Assembly: GCA_963971535.1 (NCBI GenBank)
Contig: OZ020598.1
Span: 89,480,985-89,544,984, forward strand
Source: Notolepis coatsorum
Taxonomy: Eukaryota; Chordata; Actinopteri; Aulopiformes; Paralepididae
Direction of reading: 5' to 3'
DNA: 64,000 bases
Made by a program: the position numbers and the translations under genes. Position 1 is the first letter of the stretch. The number at the start of each line of letters is the position of its first letter. Shown piece after piece: positions 10,136 to 21,470 of the stretch. The notes beneath the pieces were generated by a model. It saw nothing but the letters and a program-made list of their open reading frames with translations, did not search any database and had not been told where the DNA came from.

Positions 10136-12396
10136 CATGAAATGAACATAGGCCTCTTTACTTACTTAAAAAAGGAAACATCAAGAAATATGTTTATGGT
10201 ATTCCATCATGCCATGTGTTTTTTATATATTTTATAATGCTCATGATTATTGCTGAAGTCTGAGTCATATGTAGACACCCGAAAATGTATGACTATTATT
10301 CAAGGTGTCTAACGCTAATCTTTTGCATTCCCTGTGTTCACGAGGACGTTGTGTAACCGGCTGACCATGCTCTTGATCATCCCTATCCCGACATTGACAC
10401 TTCATAGTGGGACAGGATACAGGTGCCGCCAGGGGCGCTGGTGGTCACGCTGGGCAGGGAGGCACAGGTGAAGAAGTACGGGCTCAGAGCGCGGTGCCAA
10501 GGGAGGGGCTTCCTCTTCATCGTTTTCCACAGAGGGAGGAAGATGTACTGGACTGGAGCTCCGGAGATTCAGCACGCGAGAGATAAACTCAGTTACACAA
10601 CGGGTTATTCTAGAAGTATGCGATAGCTTAGCGTTTGGTTAATGCGGAAGAGACATTGTGAATGCACCCGCGGACGAGCGCATGCCGAAGACCAGGTGGT
10701 AGATATTGCCCACCTTGCGTTAGCTGTGTATAGGCGTCATAGCAGGGGGGTTCACCACGACCCACAGCTTAGCTTTGTTTAGGCTAGCACCACAGTTTAG
10801 CCCGCGTGTCGGCCCACCTCTTCAGCCCAGCAGAGGACGTCACTACACTGCACGCTCCTCCAGCCCCTCCAAGCCGTTGCCCCAGCAGCTCACCTGCCCA
10901 GCGTCTACCCCGCCCCGCTGCCTGTATCGCGGGATCGCCCGGCGGCCATCTTACCACCCGGACGGTTGGTGGTGAGAGCAGGCCCGCCATTTTGGATTAG
11001 TACAGCGGCGCTTCGAGTGCTGAAACGTTATCGGTAGACAATTCACTGTGTGGCGCAGGCTCTCTAAGGGCGAAGATAAACGGTGCTTTGAACGAACGCT
11101 GGCAGCAGTGTCCAGGGGCGCCCCAACCATTTATTGTTTTGGGGGAAAAGCCGGCTTTAGATAGGACTTTTATTTGCTAATGTGGGCCCACTGTTAATTT
11201 CTTTTGAGTGTAATAATAATGTGTGGTTCTTTATAAAATTCCCATTGAACTCCTTTACTCCTTACCTTGTGCTCACCTTCCGCGAAGCGGAACAGTAGAT
11301 AACTCTTAAAGGGAAGAGGTTCTTACGGTGCCTGTAATACAGAGTGAGAGCACTAGGTGCCCGGTGTGGGAATAGCTTCCCTCCATGTGTATTGTAGAGC
11401 GAGAGCACTAGGTGCCCAGTGTGGGAATAACTTTCCTAATTGAGTAATTCCTTTGTATCTTGAATCAGACTTCCAGTAAAGGAGACGTAAATGGGAGCGC
11501 TGTGTGTGTGTCTTTAATGTGCATTTTGACTAACCCTTTTCTCTCCGGGTAATGCTCATTATTGTTTAACCCTTTCCCCACCCCCTGCCTATAGTTTATT
11601 GTGAAAGGTCTCCACTCATCATTAAGGAAGAGTACTGCTTTTGGGAGCGAATATATCATCCATCTTACGGCCATCAGTGTGGGAGGGCTCAGGAAGTATT
11701 GGGGGAAGTGTGGGTGTGTGGGGAGCTACTGCTGATCGCCCTGGAGGGCAAGAAGGACCAGAGTACCATCCCTAGGTCAGTGAATCCTAGGCCTCATCCA
11801 CTCCTGCTGCTCGACCTCCACTGCAACATTCCTGGCCTACAGTCGGGGATCCAGCTGGACTGAGCTCTGCTGCATTCTCGCTTCCAGGTGGCCGTGTACA
11901 ACAACCACTCCCATAAAGCAGGGATAATACACCCTGCTACACATACAATAAGCTACAATAAGCTTTCAGACTAACTTGACTAAAAAGACTAAACAGTTTA
12001 TGAGTTTTAAGAGTTTAAGAGACAGCACTCACTGTATCTCTCTCAAACAAAGCTCCATGTTCTCCAGTAATATCTCCATAATCTGAGTTTGCAATGCATG
12101 TGTCGTGTCAGGTACAACAGAACAATTTTGATTGACGATTCTGCCAATTACGTCACACTGCTTGCACCCACCTCCTGCTGTTCTTACCACCAATCGGCAA
12201 GCGCTTATTCGTTTTTTACTTCCGGGAAGTCCGCCATTGATTTACACGAGAGAACCACAACAAACTTACCGTAGCTAATAACGTTACCTCCCCGCGGCCC
12301 ACGAGTAGACTACCAGCGCTCCGCGGGAGTACTAAACGAGGCATAATGATTTTACTGCAACGAATGTTATAATAAAAGCTTTTCTATACATTTGTC
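10136..12396. other. Unassigned block, partly GC-rich, inside hAT A
   Basis: This stretch holds no exon or element end that I can name. A 40-bp unit with GAGAGCACTAGGTGCCC and GTGTGGGAATA occurs twice in tandem (11347-11383 and 11402-11440). The part at 10650-11000 is CpG-rich. It may contain a decayed retroelement, but no terminal repeats, PBS or RT motif were found. Confidence 0.3.
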
Positions 12397-12438
12397 TGAT
12401 TGAAAACTTTATTAACAGATTGCAGAATGGGTACAATT
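12397..12438 (-). mobile_element. LINE 3' tail stub
   Basis: On the minus strand: GTACCCATTCTGCAATCTGT, TAATAAAGTTTTCAATCA. Only the last ~40 bp of the LINE are present. The adjacent 12350-12396 is the inverted copy of 9880-9915. Confidence 0.65.
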
Positions 12439-12951
12439 TAGGGATGCCCCGATCGATCGGCCAGCGATCGGTATCGGCCGATATTCAGTATAAATCTGAG
12501 ATCGGTGAATTCCTATAATGATTTATCATGGCAGATCGTGAAAAAACCGATCGAAAAACATGATCCAATTCTTAGCGGAGATCTCACTCGCTGACTTCTC
12601 TCTGAAGCACACAGAGCTGCAGCGCACGGCCCCTCCTCCTCCTCCCCTGCCCCTCCCTTACCCGTGTCAACACAGAGGCTCCTATTGCCTCCGGCAATAG
12701 TCTGCTCTAGTGCATGAGACCTCCGTGAGCTAACGTTAGCTACCTAGCTAACGTTACTGTTTAAAACTAAATGACCCAGTCAACTATTCACTTTAGTTTA
12801 ATACATGATGCATTGTCTAACGTTATCTAGCTGGCTAGCTACTGATAGCTGCTGATATCAACAAATGCTCCAGCAATAGTCGAGTGCATGATACCTCCGT
12901 TAGCTCGGTAGCTAACGTTAGCTCATGTTAGCTCTATATGAAATGTCCCAG

Positions 12952-13426
12952 TGTGGAATAATANNNNNNNNNNNNNNNNNNNNNNNNNNNNNNNNNNNNN
13001 NNNNNNNNNNNNNNNNNNNNNNNNNNNNNNNNNNNNNNNNNNNNNNNNNNNNNNNNNNNNNNNNNNNNNNNNNNNNNNNNNNNNNNNNNNNNNNNNNNNN
13101 NNNNNNNNNNNNNNNNNNNNNNNNNNNNNNNNNNNNNNNNNNNNNNNNNNNNNNNNNNNNNNNGTCACCTATCCTGTGTTCCCCCCCCACCCATTTGACC
13201 TATCAAATGGGACCCCCCTCCTCCCCCTTTTCACTATATAGGGCTCCTCCCGACAGCATTCAGGGTCTCTACCTGGGCAATTTCAGCTGATCACCTTGGG
13301 CGAGAGCCTCAGCCATTCTCTCTAAATACTATGTGTATATTTCTATCTGTCTGGCTAATAAACCTTGTTATTAACTGGATCTCGGTTGACTGAGAACGTT
13401 CTTCAGGATATCCACAATATCCCACA
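12952..13426 (+). mobile_element. Solo LTR with 4-bp TSD (partly in a gap)
   Basis: The ends TGTGGAATA and TATCCCACA are short inverted repeats of the TG...CA type, flanked by CCAG (12948-12951) and CCAG (13427-13430). A TATA box (ACTATATAGG) lies near 13233-13242 and AATAAA at 13357-13362, giving a normal U3-R-U5 order on the plus strand. Its flanks rejoin a sequence that is continuous in the related element at 61900-61990, which supports the insertion reading. About 200 bases are N. Confidence 0.8.
12964..13163. other. Assembly gap (200 N)
   Basis: Exactly 200 N, probably a fixed-size gap placeholder. It lies within the U3 part of the solo LTR. Confidence 0.98.
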
Positions 13427-14269
13427 CCAGTAAACTAAATAGTTCACTGAGGCATTGTCATTAACGTTATCTAGCCGGCTAGCAGTAGCTACAGATAGCT
13501 CCTGATATCAATGTCTTATAACATTGATTCGATGCATATTCGAGCCCCTGGCTTGCATCGCATGAGGGCATGCTGAATGTGATTTGACCAAAGCAAAGTA
13601 TACAAATAGCGCCGGAGAATCCTGGCTGTAGCTGGAGGCTACTAGAGTACACACAGACAGTGGAGCTGTTTGCAGATAGCCAGCATTTTGACTTGTTGTG
13701 TGGTGGCGATGTCTCGCAGATAATACAACTACAAGTATGATTATATAATATATATATTTTATTTAAAAAAAATATATATATATATATACATTTAAAAAAA
13801 AATATAAAACCAAAAACGATCGGTATCGGCCGATATGGCTCATAGACGGTGATCAGTGATCGGTATCAATTCAGTACGGGCTCTCTGAGCAAAGGAAGGA
13901 AGTGAGAGATATGAATGAGTAATGCTTGCTATGGTCGGGTAAATAATATGCTGATGTTATTGAACGTGTAATTATATAACGTTAATGCCACAAAACGAAT
14001 GCCTTTGTTAATCATAAGTAACTTTGATGCAGTAGCGTGTGTGTGTGGGGACGGGGTTGTGCACGTCGCTTGACTGAAACTTTTCAAAGTTTGAACGTGT
14101 GGACCAGATTGATGAGACACAAATTGACGGATATTTATCGGCCACTGCCATCGGCAAATTTGAGCTTATCGGCCAATACCGATACCCGACCGATATATCG
14201 GTGCACCCCTAGTTGATACTAGGGATGCACCGATCCAACTTTTTCAGTCCCGATACCGATACCTGGGTA

Positions 14270-15756
14270 TAGGGGGTGGACGGTATAAACGGTATATGGT
14301 ATGAATTTGCTCTACGGTATGGATTTTGACTATACCTTGTAACCGGTAGAGCATAGGGCTGGGCGATATGGCCAAAAACGTTATCGCGATAAAATTATAA
14401 AATTATTTTCATATAACTCGATATCGATAATTATCGTCGGTATAATGTCTGTCAAGTTTAATTAACTTCTTATGCCCGGCGGCGAATGTCCCGAGAGTCG
14501 AGTTGATGTCGTCATCAGTCCGCGCACGTTAGCAGTTAGCCGACAAGCGGAGTATCTCATGACAATGTACTAAATATGACCCTAAAACACTCTCTTCCGC
14601 CCAATACATTGCAACGACGTCCACTGTATACCCCACACTACTATAAACGTGGCCTCAGAATTCACGCCACACACCCACTCGGCACGTAAATATATAAAAT
14701 AGCGCCGTGCAAGCTAAATAGCCTAGCCAGCCTTGTTGTTGAGTCCTACCTCCGGGTCTCCTTCCGGGTCTTCTTCCGCTGTCGGCCATCTCCTTCACTG
14801 ATTGGTTGTTAGTGCGTGTGCTCATATCCAAGCTTGGAAAATCGATATATCGAAACTTTGCGACCACGTTTCATGTTTATTTCGAGGAAATCATTTATGG
14901 CGATAGTTATCGTTATCGTTTTATCGCCCAGCCCTAGTAGAGCAGCTCTAAAATAGCAATGACGTCATGTAACCACAGCGCGACTATTTCACTCGCATTT
15001 GTCCCTAAAAATAGATAGAATTAGTCATAGATAAGATATGTGCAAACTGGAAAAAGTTATTTAGGAGGCTCCGCGCAGTGGGCGTGTCAACACGCAATTG
15101 TCATTTCATAATAAACACATATCACCACGGCGCACAGCAAGTTTCAATTTCAGTTCCTGGCATTTTTAACCAGTGGAGAAAGGTAAGAGATTTCCCTATC
15201 GTTTTTCTTATATGAATTATTCTATGTTAATAAAACATACCTGGTGATCAACTACAGTTTGCTGTGAACATTATGATATGTGTAGTGTTCTGACGGCTGG
15301 GCAGCAGGAGCTGGATGCTGGATTTTGCGAGAAGCATGCAGCTGCAGAGCCGTAGAGCGGGACCGCTGTGCCTGCACAGTGCAATTCTCCAATTCAGCCA
15401 TTGGCAATTCAGCCGTTGGGTGGGGGGCGCTGTTGAGCGGGCTTGTGACCGGACCTGAAAGCGCCCCTGCTCTGCGGCTCTGCAGTTGCATACTATTGGG
15501 ATTCGTTGGCAGCACGGAGTCTCGATTCGAGACTTATTTTATTTGGAATATAATGACTGTATACGCAACAGTAGCCTAGTTTTAAGTTAAAATATTATAA
15601 ATCTACATGCCTTGAGGATGTCATTCTTTATATAGCCTGCCTATCAGGCAAAAAAGATTATTCTAACGGAAACACTGATACCGTGATATATACCGTTACC
15701 GTCTATGCTTCAAATTATACCGTGATATAAATTTTAGACCATACCGTCCACCCCTA
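14270..15756. mobile_element. hAT element (TAGGGG-TGGACGGTAT family), nested
   Basis: The ends TAGGGGGTGGACGGTATAAA and ...ACCATACCGTCCACCCCTA are inverted, with an exact 8-bp duplication CCTGGGTA (14262-14269, 15757-15764). The same family occurs at 61415-62444. It contains another hAT at 14354-14936. Confidence 0.92.
14354..14936. mobile_element. hAT MITE (TAGGGCTGGGCGATAT family), nested third level
   Basis: The ends TAGGGCTGGGCGATATGGCC and ...TATCGCCCAGCCCTA are inverted, with an exact 8-bp duplication GTAGAGCA (14346-14353, 14937-14944). Length is 583 bp and it is non-coding. Confidence 0.92.
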
Positions 15757-15959
15757 CCTGGGTATCGGCCAATACCGATACCAATCCGATACCCATTGTC
15801 CAATTTTCTTTTCCAAAAAGGTTTTAAAAAATAAAAATGTTATCCACGTTTATTTTTTTTATATATTAAAATATATTTTGTTTTTAAGAATTGTAAAGGA
15901 TCACACGTGTGTTTTTGATTTGTTGTAAACAAAGACAGAAATAAACTTCATTCATTCAA

Positions 15960-16919
15960 TTAACACTTTGATTGCCTAAGGTTAAATTCATGATATACCA
16001 TCCGTTGCCAGCTCTATTTAACATGGAGAAGTTCCCCTTCTTTGCAGGGCTATAACTTTTTAAATTCTATTGCTAGATTGCCATTATTAGGGCCCATTCA
16101 AGGTCCTATATGTATTGTTCATGGTGTAGCAACGTTAAACTTTTTCATTCACATATTCATACTAAAATACGATCTAAAGTATAAGTATGTTTTCATCTCT
16201 TTCTGCAGCTTTCTCCAGAACGTGATTTATAGCCCCAAATGCATTATATTGATGATGAAATACAGTTTGGTAGGAATCTGTGCGAGATCAAAAAATTCAA
16301 TTGGACGTACTTCTAGAAGTTTCTACGTATCATCTGATGATGACCGGATGGGCGGGGGATCGTTTATAATTCCGTGGGCAACGTTATACCATTCATCTAA
16401 TGTGGGTCAAATGTTCATCATAGCAGTTAGTGTCGAACACGGTAATATTACACGCTAAAACTCACCCCAGTCTCCGCGGGCCGTTGGGCGATCAGCGTGG
16501 GGTAGACAGTTTTCCATTATGGGATGTCGAAATACCCGGTCCATTTCCAGGTTGTATAATAGTATATACGTCCAAATCATGTTGTTTTTTCGAGTTATTT
16601 GCAGCGATCGATGTTCACTGTGTGAAGACTGAGTCTCTCTAACATTAGCGAGTGCCCGGACCACATATGGAGTGAGTCCTGCCGGGTTAAAGGTGGACAT
16701 CCGTTTTTTTGATCTGCCGATCGGCCACCAGATGGCGGTCTTGAACCGCTAGAGGATTGAGAGGAGATCAGAACTGTGTGTGAAGGCTGGAGAGGGGAAA
16801 TATGATTCCGATCACAGATTTTTGAAATATTGATATCAAAGACGAGTTCCGGCGTCCTCGGCAACTTGAGCATGGCGGGGAATGACGAGTTCCGGCGTTT
16901 TCGGCAGTTAAAGTGTTAA
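15960..16919 (-). mobile_element. piggyBac-like element, minus orientation
   Basis: TTAA at 15960-15963 and 16916-16919 flanks the ends ACACTTTGATTGCC and ...AAAGTGT. Length is 960 bp, close to the 976 bp of the copy at 22866-23841. On the minus strand it carries the intact 115/69/74-nt two-exon frame. No transposase is recognisable. Confidence 0.88.
16323..16580 (-). CDS. Putative 62-residue spliced ORF of piggyBac-like element
   Basis: On the minus strand exon A is 16580-16466 (115 nt, ATGATTTGG start), the intron is 16465-16397 (69 nt, GTGAGT...CACTAACT...CACATTAG) and exon B is 16396-16323 (74 nt, TAG stop). The joined frame gives 62 residues, beginning MIWTYILLYNLEMDR and ending ...IRSSSDDT. 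Exon and intron lengths and phase are identical in the copy at 23204-23461. I do not recognise the protein. Amino-acid differences between copies are common, so selection on the protein is not shown. Confidence 0.35.
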
Positions 16920-17198
16920 TAAACTGTATGCCTCACTGTCACTGTGTGGAAGAGACTGGGATCATTCTTTTGTGCAAAGCAACATCAGGCTTGACTTAAA
17001 ACATTACTTTCCTAACTTAGTGAAACTAAATGTAACAAATTAACACAGATATAAATGCACTGAATGGTTATTTATTATTAAAAGAAAAAATTATGATAAT
17101 CCGATATATATATATTTTTTTACCGATACCCGATCCAGCTATTTTACTGATATCGGCGGCCGATACAGATATCGGAACGGTGCATCCCTAGTTGATAA

Positions 17199-17810
17199 GT
17201 TTTATGAATCCAGTTCCATGCAACTCCTTACCCCAGCTGAAGGGCATGCCACCTGATGAATGGCCTGAGGACATTGGAGCGGGTCCCAGTAGACCAGGGG
17301 ACATGTTGGGTGTCTCCAACAGAGACCCGATACTGATAGGAAGGACAGACGAGCAGAGAATCAGAGCATTGAAGAAAAACCTTGATCTCCAACAGAGACC
17401 CGATAACGATAGAAAGGACAGATGAGCCGAGAATCATTCTATTGAAGAGTAATATTAAAATAATAATTGTGATTATATGTATGCGTTACAAACCTTCCGT
17501 TTGGGGTCCTTGCTGGCTCCCAGTCTGGATACCTAATGACAGATAAAGCAAATGTGCTCGTATTATTTCTTATTTGTCAACATTTTAAAGCTGCGATAAA
17601 GACTTTGACAACTAGAGCCATGAGTCGCCACTATAAACAAACTTAAAACGAAAGCCTCTTCACACATCAACATAAAAATGTCTCGTCAGCACAATCTTCT
17701 TGTAACAGATTGTTTTTGTGCATGGATTACTACAAAACATAGAACTTTCTCTTGGGCATTTCCTGGTTGATAAACAGAGTAGACAAATACTTCACCTACC
17801 TAGTACCTAC
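17199..17810. repeat. Spacer with a 73-bp tandem duplication
   Basis: TCTCCAACAGAGACCCGATA followed by a GATAG(G/A)AAGGACAGA block occurs at 17313 and 17386 (period about 73 bp). An open frame across it (KGMPPDEWPEDIGAGPSRP...) has no clear splice signals and no family I recognise. The segment 17772-17799 is a direct repeat of 24688-24715. Confidence 0.4.
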
Positions 17811-18418
17811 TAGAGCTGTCCCCGAAGCCTGTTTTTGGGATTCGAACATTCGCCAGGGTTTTTCAAACGGACGTTAGAACCATCGTTTTTAAATCATGCA
17901 AAAAATTTGCTCCTAAATAATTTTTCTGGTTCAGTACGGTCGAGTCTTGACTTTAGGCACATTAACACATAACGTAGCGCATATGCGCAGATTGCTGCGG
18001 TTATTAAGAGTACCGGTAGTAGTACCTACTTACTGGTCACAGGAGGCTTCAATAACGTTTAGATGGTAATCCATTTTGTGAATACATTTGTTGAAACATC
18101 TTTATTGGCCAACGGCTCCTGCTATATTAACACATTGTGCGCCATAAACGGCGTAAGTCGTTATTGCCCGCCATGCGTTGAACGCCAACACCGGCGTAAA
18201 TCGGTTTTGGGATCAATATTTAATTTTTTTTGCCATGGCATTCATAATTCATCCAGCCTCCCTCCGGACTGCAGCGGCACCCTGTCTGAGATTGCAACGC
18301 CTCAATACCGCCGCCTGGTGGATGGTCGGGCGAGTTACACTCACGCCAAACCGGAAGTGGCGATCGGTGCATCGAGGAAATCCCTCCGGCAGTCATATCT
18401 TGTTACGTGGGTCCAGAC

Positions 18419-20477
18419 CAGGGGTCGGCAATCTGTGGCTTTAATTATTATTATTATATATTTTTTTTAATTATTTTGTTCTCTTATTTTGGAGATCGGT
18501 GTCATACTGTGACACTGAAATGAAAAAATATTTCATCAACTAAAATATTTAGTCAACTAAAATATTTCATCAACTAAAATATACAGTACGTAACATCACA
18601 CCCTGCACCTCTCCCTGCCGTCTGCAAGTGGCTAATCTTGAGTTTCCGACCCCCCAGTAAGCTAACCATGGATAAATCCAAAAAAAGGAAAGTCTGAGAA
18701 AAATAGAGGGTTTAATTGAGCGTGGACAGATTAATTTGCTTTCACGACTAACGATGCAGGCTTACCTGTATGCCTGATATGTGGTGAGAAATTAGCGAAC
18801 AATGAAAAATTAACTTTTTATTTTATAGATTTTTCACAAATAAGGGAAGGACTCAAATAGAGCTGCATAGTTCAGGGTTTTATTTCAAAGTAGGTCTACA
18901 CATGGTAGTCTTTTTTTCAAAGTAGACTACTTTTTATTTGATAAATGTTCCACAAATAAGGGAAGGACTCAAATATACCTGAATAGTTCAGGGTTTTATT
19001 TCAAAGTCGGTCTACAGACACCAGTGTTTTGTCTCCTCTTCTGTGTTTTATTTAAAAATAGGTCTACACACGGGGAACAAAATAACTGGGCGCCCATCGC
19101 CAAATGCGTGTAGATTTACCGTCTGGCGTCTAACAATAATAGTCTGCCCGCCAGCTGGCGTGTAATTCATATCGATACTCTTATTTTGAAAATCCTGTGC
19201 GGGTCTCATTGCCGCCCCAAGCGCAGCTCCAGTCATAATATCTGGGCTCCGGCAGCTAGCAACGTTCAGGTTCATATGATACTCTTATTTTGAAAAACCC
19301 TTAGCAACTCCGCGAGTCATATGATATCCGCCCACTCAGTGTTGTTTCTTGAAAACAGAGCAGCGTTGTAAACAGAGCAGCGTTAACACAGCAGTGCGCC
19401 TACAGACGTGAAATAAGTCTGCAATGTTTTTTTTCTTCTCACAACGAGTCCAATGCAGCTACATGCTTTGCACCGTCACTATTCCTTTATGCCCACATCG
19501 CCCGAAATTAACGTTTATGTACCAATCACTACAACGAAAACGTCAGCTAACAAGCTAATCCTGATGATCAGACGAGGCAGAGCCACAGTGAACAGCACAG
19601 AGGAAAGGGAAATGGGGGGGGGGGGGGGGGCACCCTTCCCTGTGTGTGTGTGTGCGTGCGTGCGTTTGGAAAGACGACGGAGTCACTAGTCAGGACTCAG
19701 GACAGGAGTATATTATAGTAAACTGAGGATTACTGAGGATGGACAGATAATGTTGATATTCAAATATAAAAATGTTTGAGAGGAGTGGAAGTTTGAAGAC
19801 AGACTACAATATGATGCGGGGGTGGTGAGTTGAAACAGTGTGTGTGTCCCGACCCCACTTCTATGTTTCAATAAATTATTTGCATTTTAAAACTATTAAC
19901 GCTGACTCATTCCTTCAGTCCACTCAAAATTATGCTAATATTCCTTATGTTGTTTATGATATTAATTGAAAATAGCATATGAGAGTATTATATGTAATAA
20001 TAACACATGGCGATATACTAAAAAGCTATTTATAATTTTTGGCTAGTAAAAAATCTGCCCGGCTGGTACTTTTAAAAATCTACCAGCCAAATGGCTGGTA
20101 AGTCAAAAAGTTAAGTTTGTTCCCTGTCTACACAGCCAGTCTTTTTTCTCCTCTTCATAAGAGTTTGAGGTTTTCCTTTGTTATAACAGGTAAAAACAGC
20201 AATAAAAAGTAAATTTCTCTTTTTGTTGCTTTATAATTCCATTAATGCAACAAACTGTGTGCTATAAGTATAAAGTATAATAAATCGCAAATTACTTTAG
20301 GTATGCAATTGTCAGGCATTTTATGCTAAATGTGGGGTATGCTTGGGGATATATAAAACGTTATACCCCGTTATCTTCATTTTAAGGGTAAATAGATTGT
20401 GCGGCTCCCTGAGCATTTAATTTTGTGGGGGGGGGGGGGGGGGTGGCTCTTTTGATAGTAAAGGTTGCTGACCCCTG
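18419..20477. mobile_element. hAT element (CAGGGGTCGGCAA ends), nested
   Basis: The ends CAGGGGTCGGCAA and TTGCTGACCCCTG are inverted, with an exact 8-bp duplication GTCCAGAC (18411-18418, 20478-20485). A solitary right end of the same family is seen at about 23975-23992. It contains another hAT at 19071-20126 and shows tandem CAAATAAGGGAAGGACTCAAAT blocks near 18835 and 18950. Confidence 0.92.
19071..20126. mobile_element. hAT element (C(A/G)GGGAACAAA ends), nested
   Basis: The ends CGGGGAACAAAATAACT and AAGTTTGTTCCCTG are inverted, with an exact 8-bp duplication TCTACACA (19063-19070, 20127-20134). The interior shares ATACTCTTATTTTGAAAA and other blocks with the hAT elements at 58675-59648 and 63287-64000, although those have different termini. 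It also contains a G run (19613-19630) and a TG repeat. Confidence 0.88.
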
Positions 20478-21002
20478 GTCCAGACAAACACTAGAGTGCA
20501 ATTGGGTCGCTTTCGAAACGCAATAATCGATATGATTTCGGCGTTTATTGCGCCATACAAACCGGAAATGGATCTAGGAGATCGACGTCAAATAATTGGG
20601 ATCTTTTTCCTCCAGTCTCATCGGCAAACGGTAAGGGCTTGTGTCCATAGCCGACGTTTTATGAGTTGTCAGCTCCTTTGTCATTCATTTCTATGCTGGA
20701 GAAGCGTCAGGCGCGCTCCTTTTCCCAGAGCCGCGCCTCACGTTTTATGAGCTCTCGACGGCAGCGTTTTTGGCGGAGCGCTCCCAGCTCATAAAGTTGA
20801 AACTAGTTAAACTTTTTTTGGAAAGGAGCATCAATGTAACTCATCGAGAAAGGGGCGGAGCCGCGAGCTCTGGGGAGACCCAGAAAGACGCTCAAAGCCT
20901 TTTTTTCTTCTTTTTTCAAAGCGGTCCGCCTTGAAAAAAAGGCTTTGAGTGGACACATAGCCTAAGAGGTCACTAATTTTCAGCCCGATTGTCCATTTCT
21001 TT

Positions 21003-21470
21003 TTTTTTATCCACTTTCTCTTTATTTTTCTCCCATCCCAATTTCGCCTCGCCAATTCTCACTTCAATTCTCCCGTCCCCTGTCTCGAACGTTGCTAGAC
21101 TATGCCTCCCACTGGTTGGCTGCAGTGAGGACCAAGCCTTGCATCACGTTTCCCCTCCGGTACACGAGGAGGCAGCTGTCGCATCTTTTCACCTGTACAG
21201 CGTGATCTCTCAGTGGTGAGGAGTAACACGTGGGAGGCTCACGCTGCCCCCGGTGCTTCCCGATTCTGCTGTACAGGCGCACCAACCGACCTGTAGGAGT
21301 CGCTGTCCACAACGTCCAATCCCCACCCACCAGCTTTCCCACCCCTAACACTGCCAATTGTGTTAGTATGAACGACCAGCCAAGCTGGTAGCAACGCCGA
21401 GAGCTGGGCTCGAACCCAGCATCTCCTGCGTTAGTGGCGAGCGCCTTGTCCACTGCGCCACTTAGCCGCC
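21003..21470 (-). mobile_element. tRNA-derived SINE, about 470 bp, 19-bp TSD
   Basis: Read on the minus strand the head is GGCGGCTAAGTGGCGCAGTG (box A region), then GCTGGGTTCGAGCCCAGC (box B), a long unrelated body, and an A-rich tail (AGAAAAATAAAGAGAAAGTG). CCCGATTGTCCATTTCTTT is repeated exactly at 20984-21002 and 21471-21489. This is the best-preserved of five copies, the others being at 24041, 41530, 53128 and 55328. The tRNA of origin is not assigned. Confidence 0.85.

Larger units (their letters stand above)
9600..14211. mobile_element. hAT element A, composite, with TSD GTTGATAC
   Basis: The ends TAGTGATGCACCGATA and TATCGGTGCACCCCTA are inverted. GTTGATAC precedes (9592-9599) and follows (14212-14219). 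Subterminal ATCGGCCGATA-type motifs lie near both ends. The 4.6-kb interior is a mosaic: LINE tails at 9745-9880 and 12397-12438, an L2-like tail at 10080-10135, a GC-richer unassigned block, a second ATCGG-rich terminus near 12438, and a solo LTR at 12952-13426. No transposase is recognisable. Confidence 0.75.
14220..17190. mobile_element. hAT element B, adjacent to A on the same target
   Basis: The ends TAGGGATGCACCGATCC and ...ACGGTGCATCCCTA are inverted. The left flank is GTTGATAC (14212-14219), shared with element A, and the right flank is GTTGATAA (17191-17198). Subterminal CCGATACC repeats occur at both ends. Inside are a hAT at 14270-15756 and a piggyBac-like element at 15960-16919. 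Without these insertions the element would be about 520 bp. Confidence 0.8.

Noticed and set aside
10784-11000. Overlapping short frames in a CpG-rich stretch
   Set aside because: Frames are open on both strands because of GC content, with no homology or splice signals.
17192-17425. Possible exon KGMPPDEWPEDIGAGPSRP...
   Set aside because: No convincing acceptor or donor, the second half is a tandem duplication, and no family is recognised.
21400-21470. tRNA gene on the minus strand
   Set aside because: Box A and box B are present, but the sequence is the head of a 470-bp SINE present in several copies, and the tRNA acceptor stem does not close.
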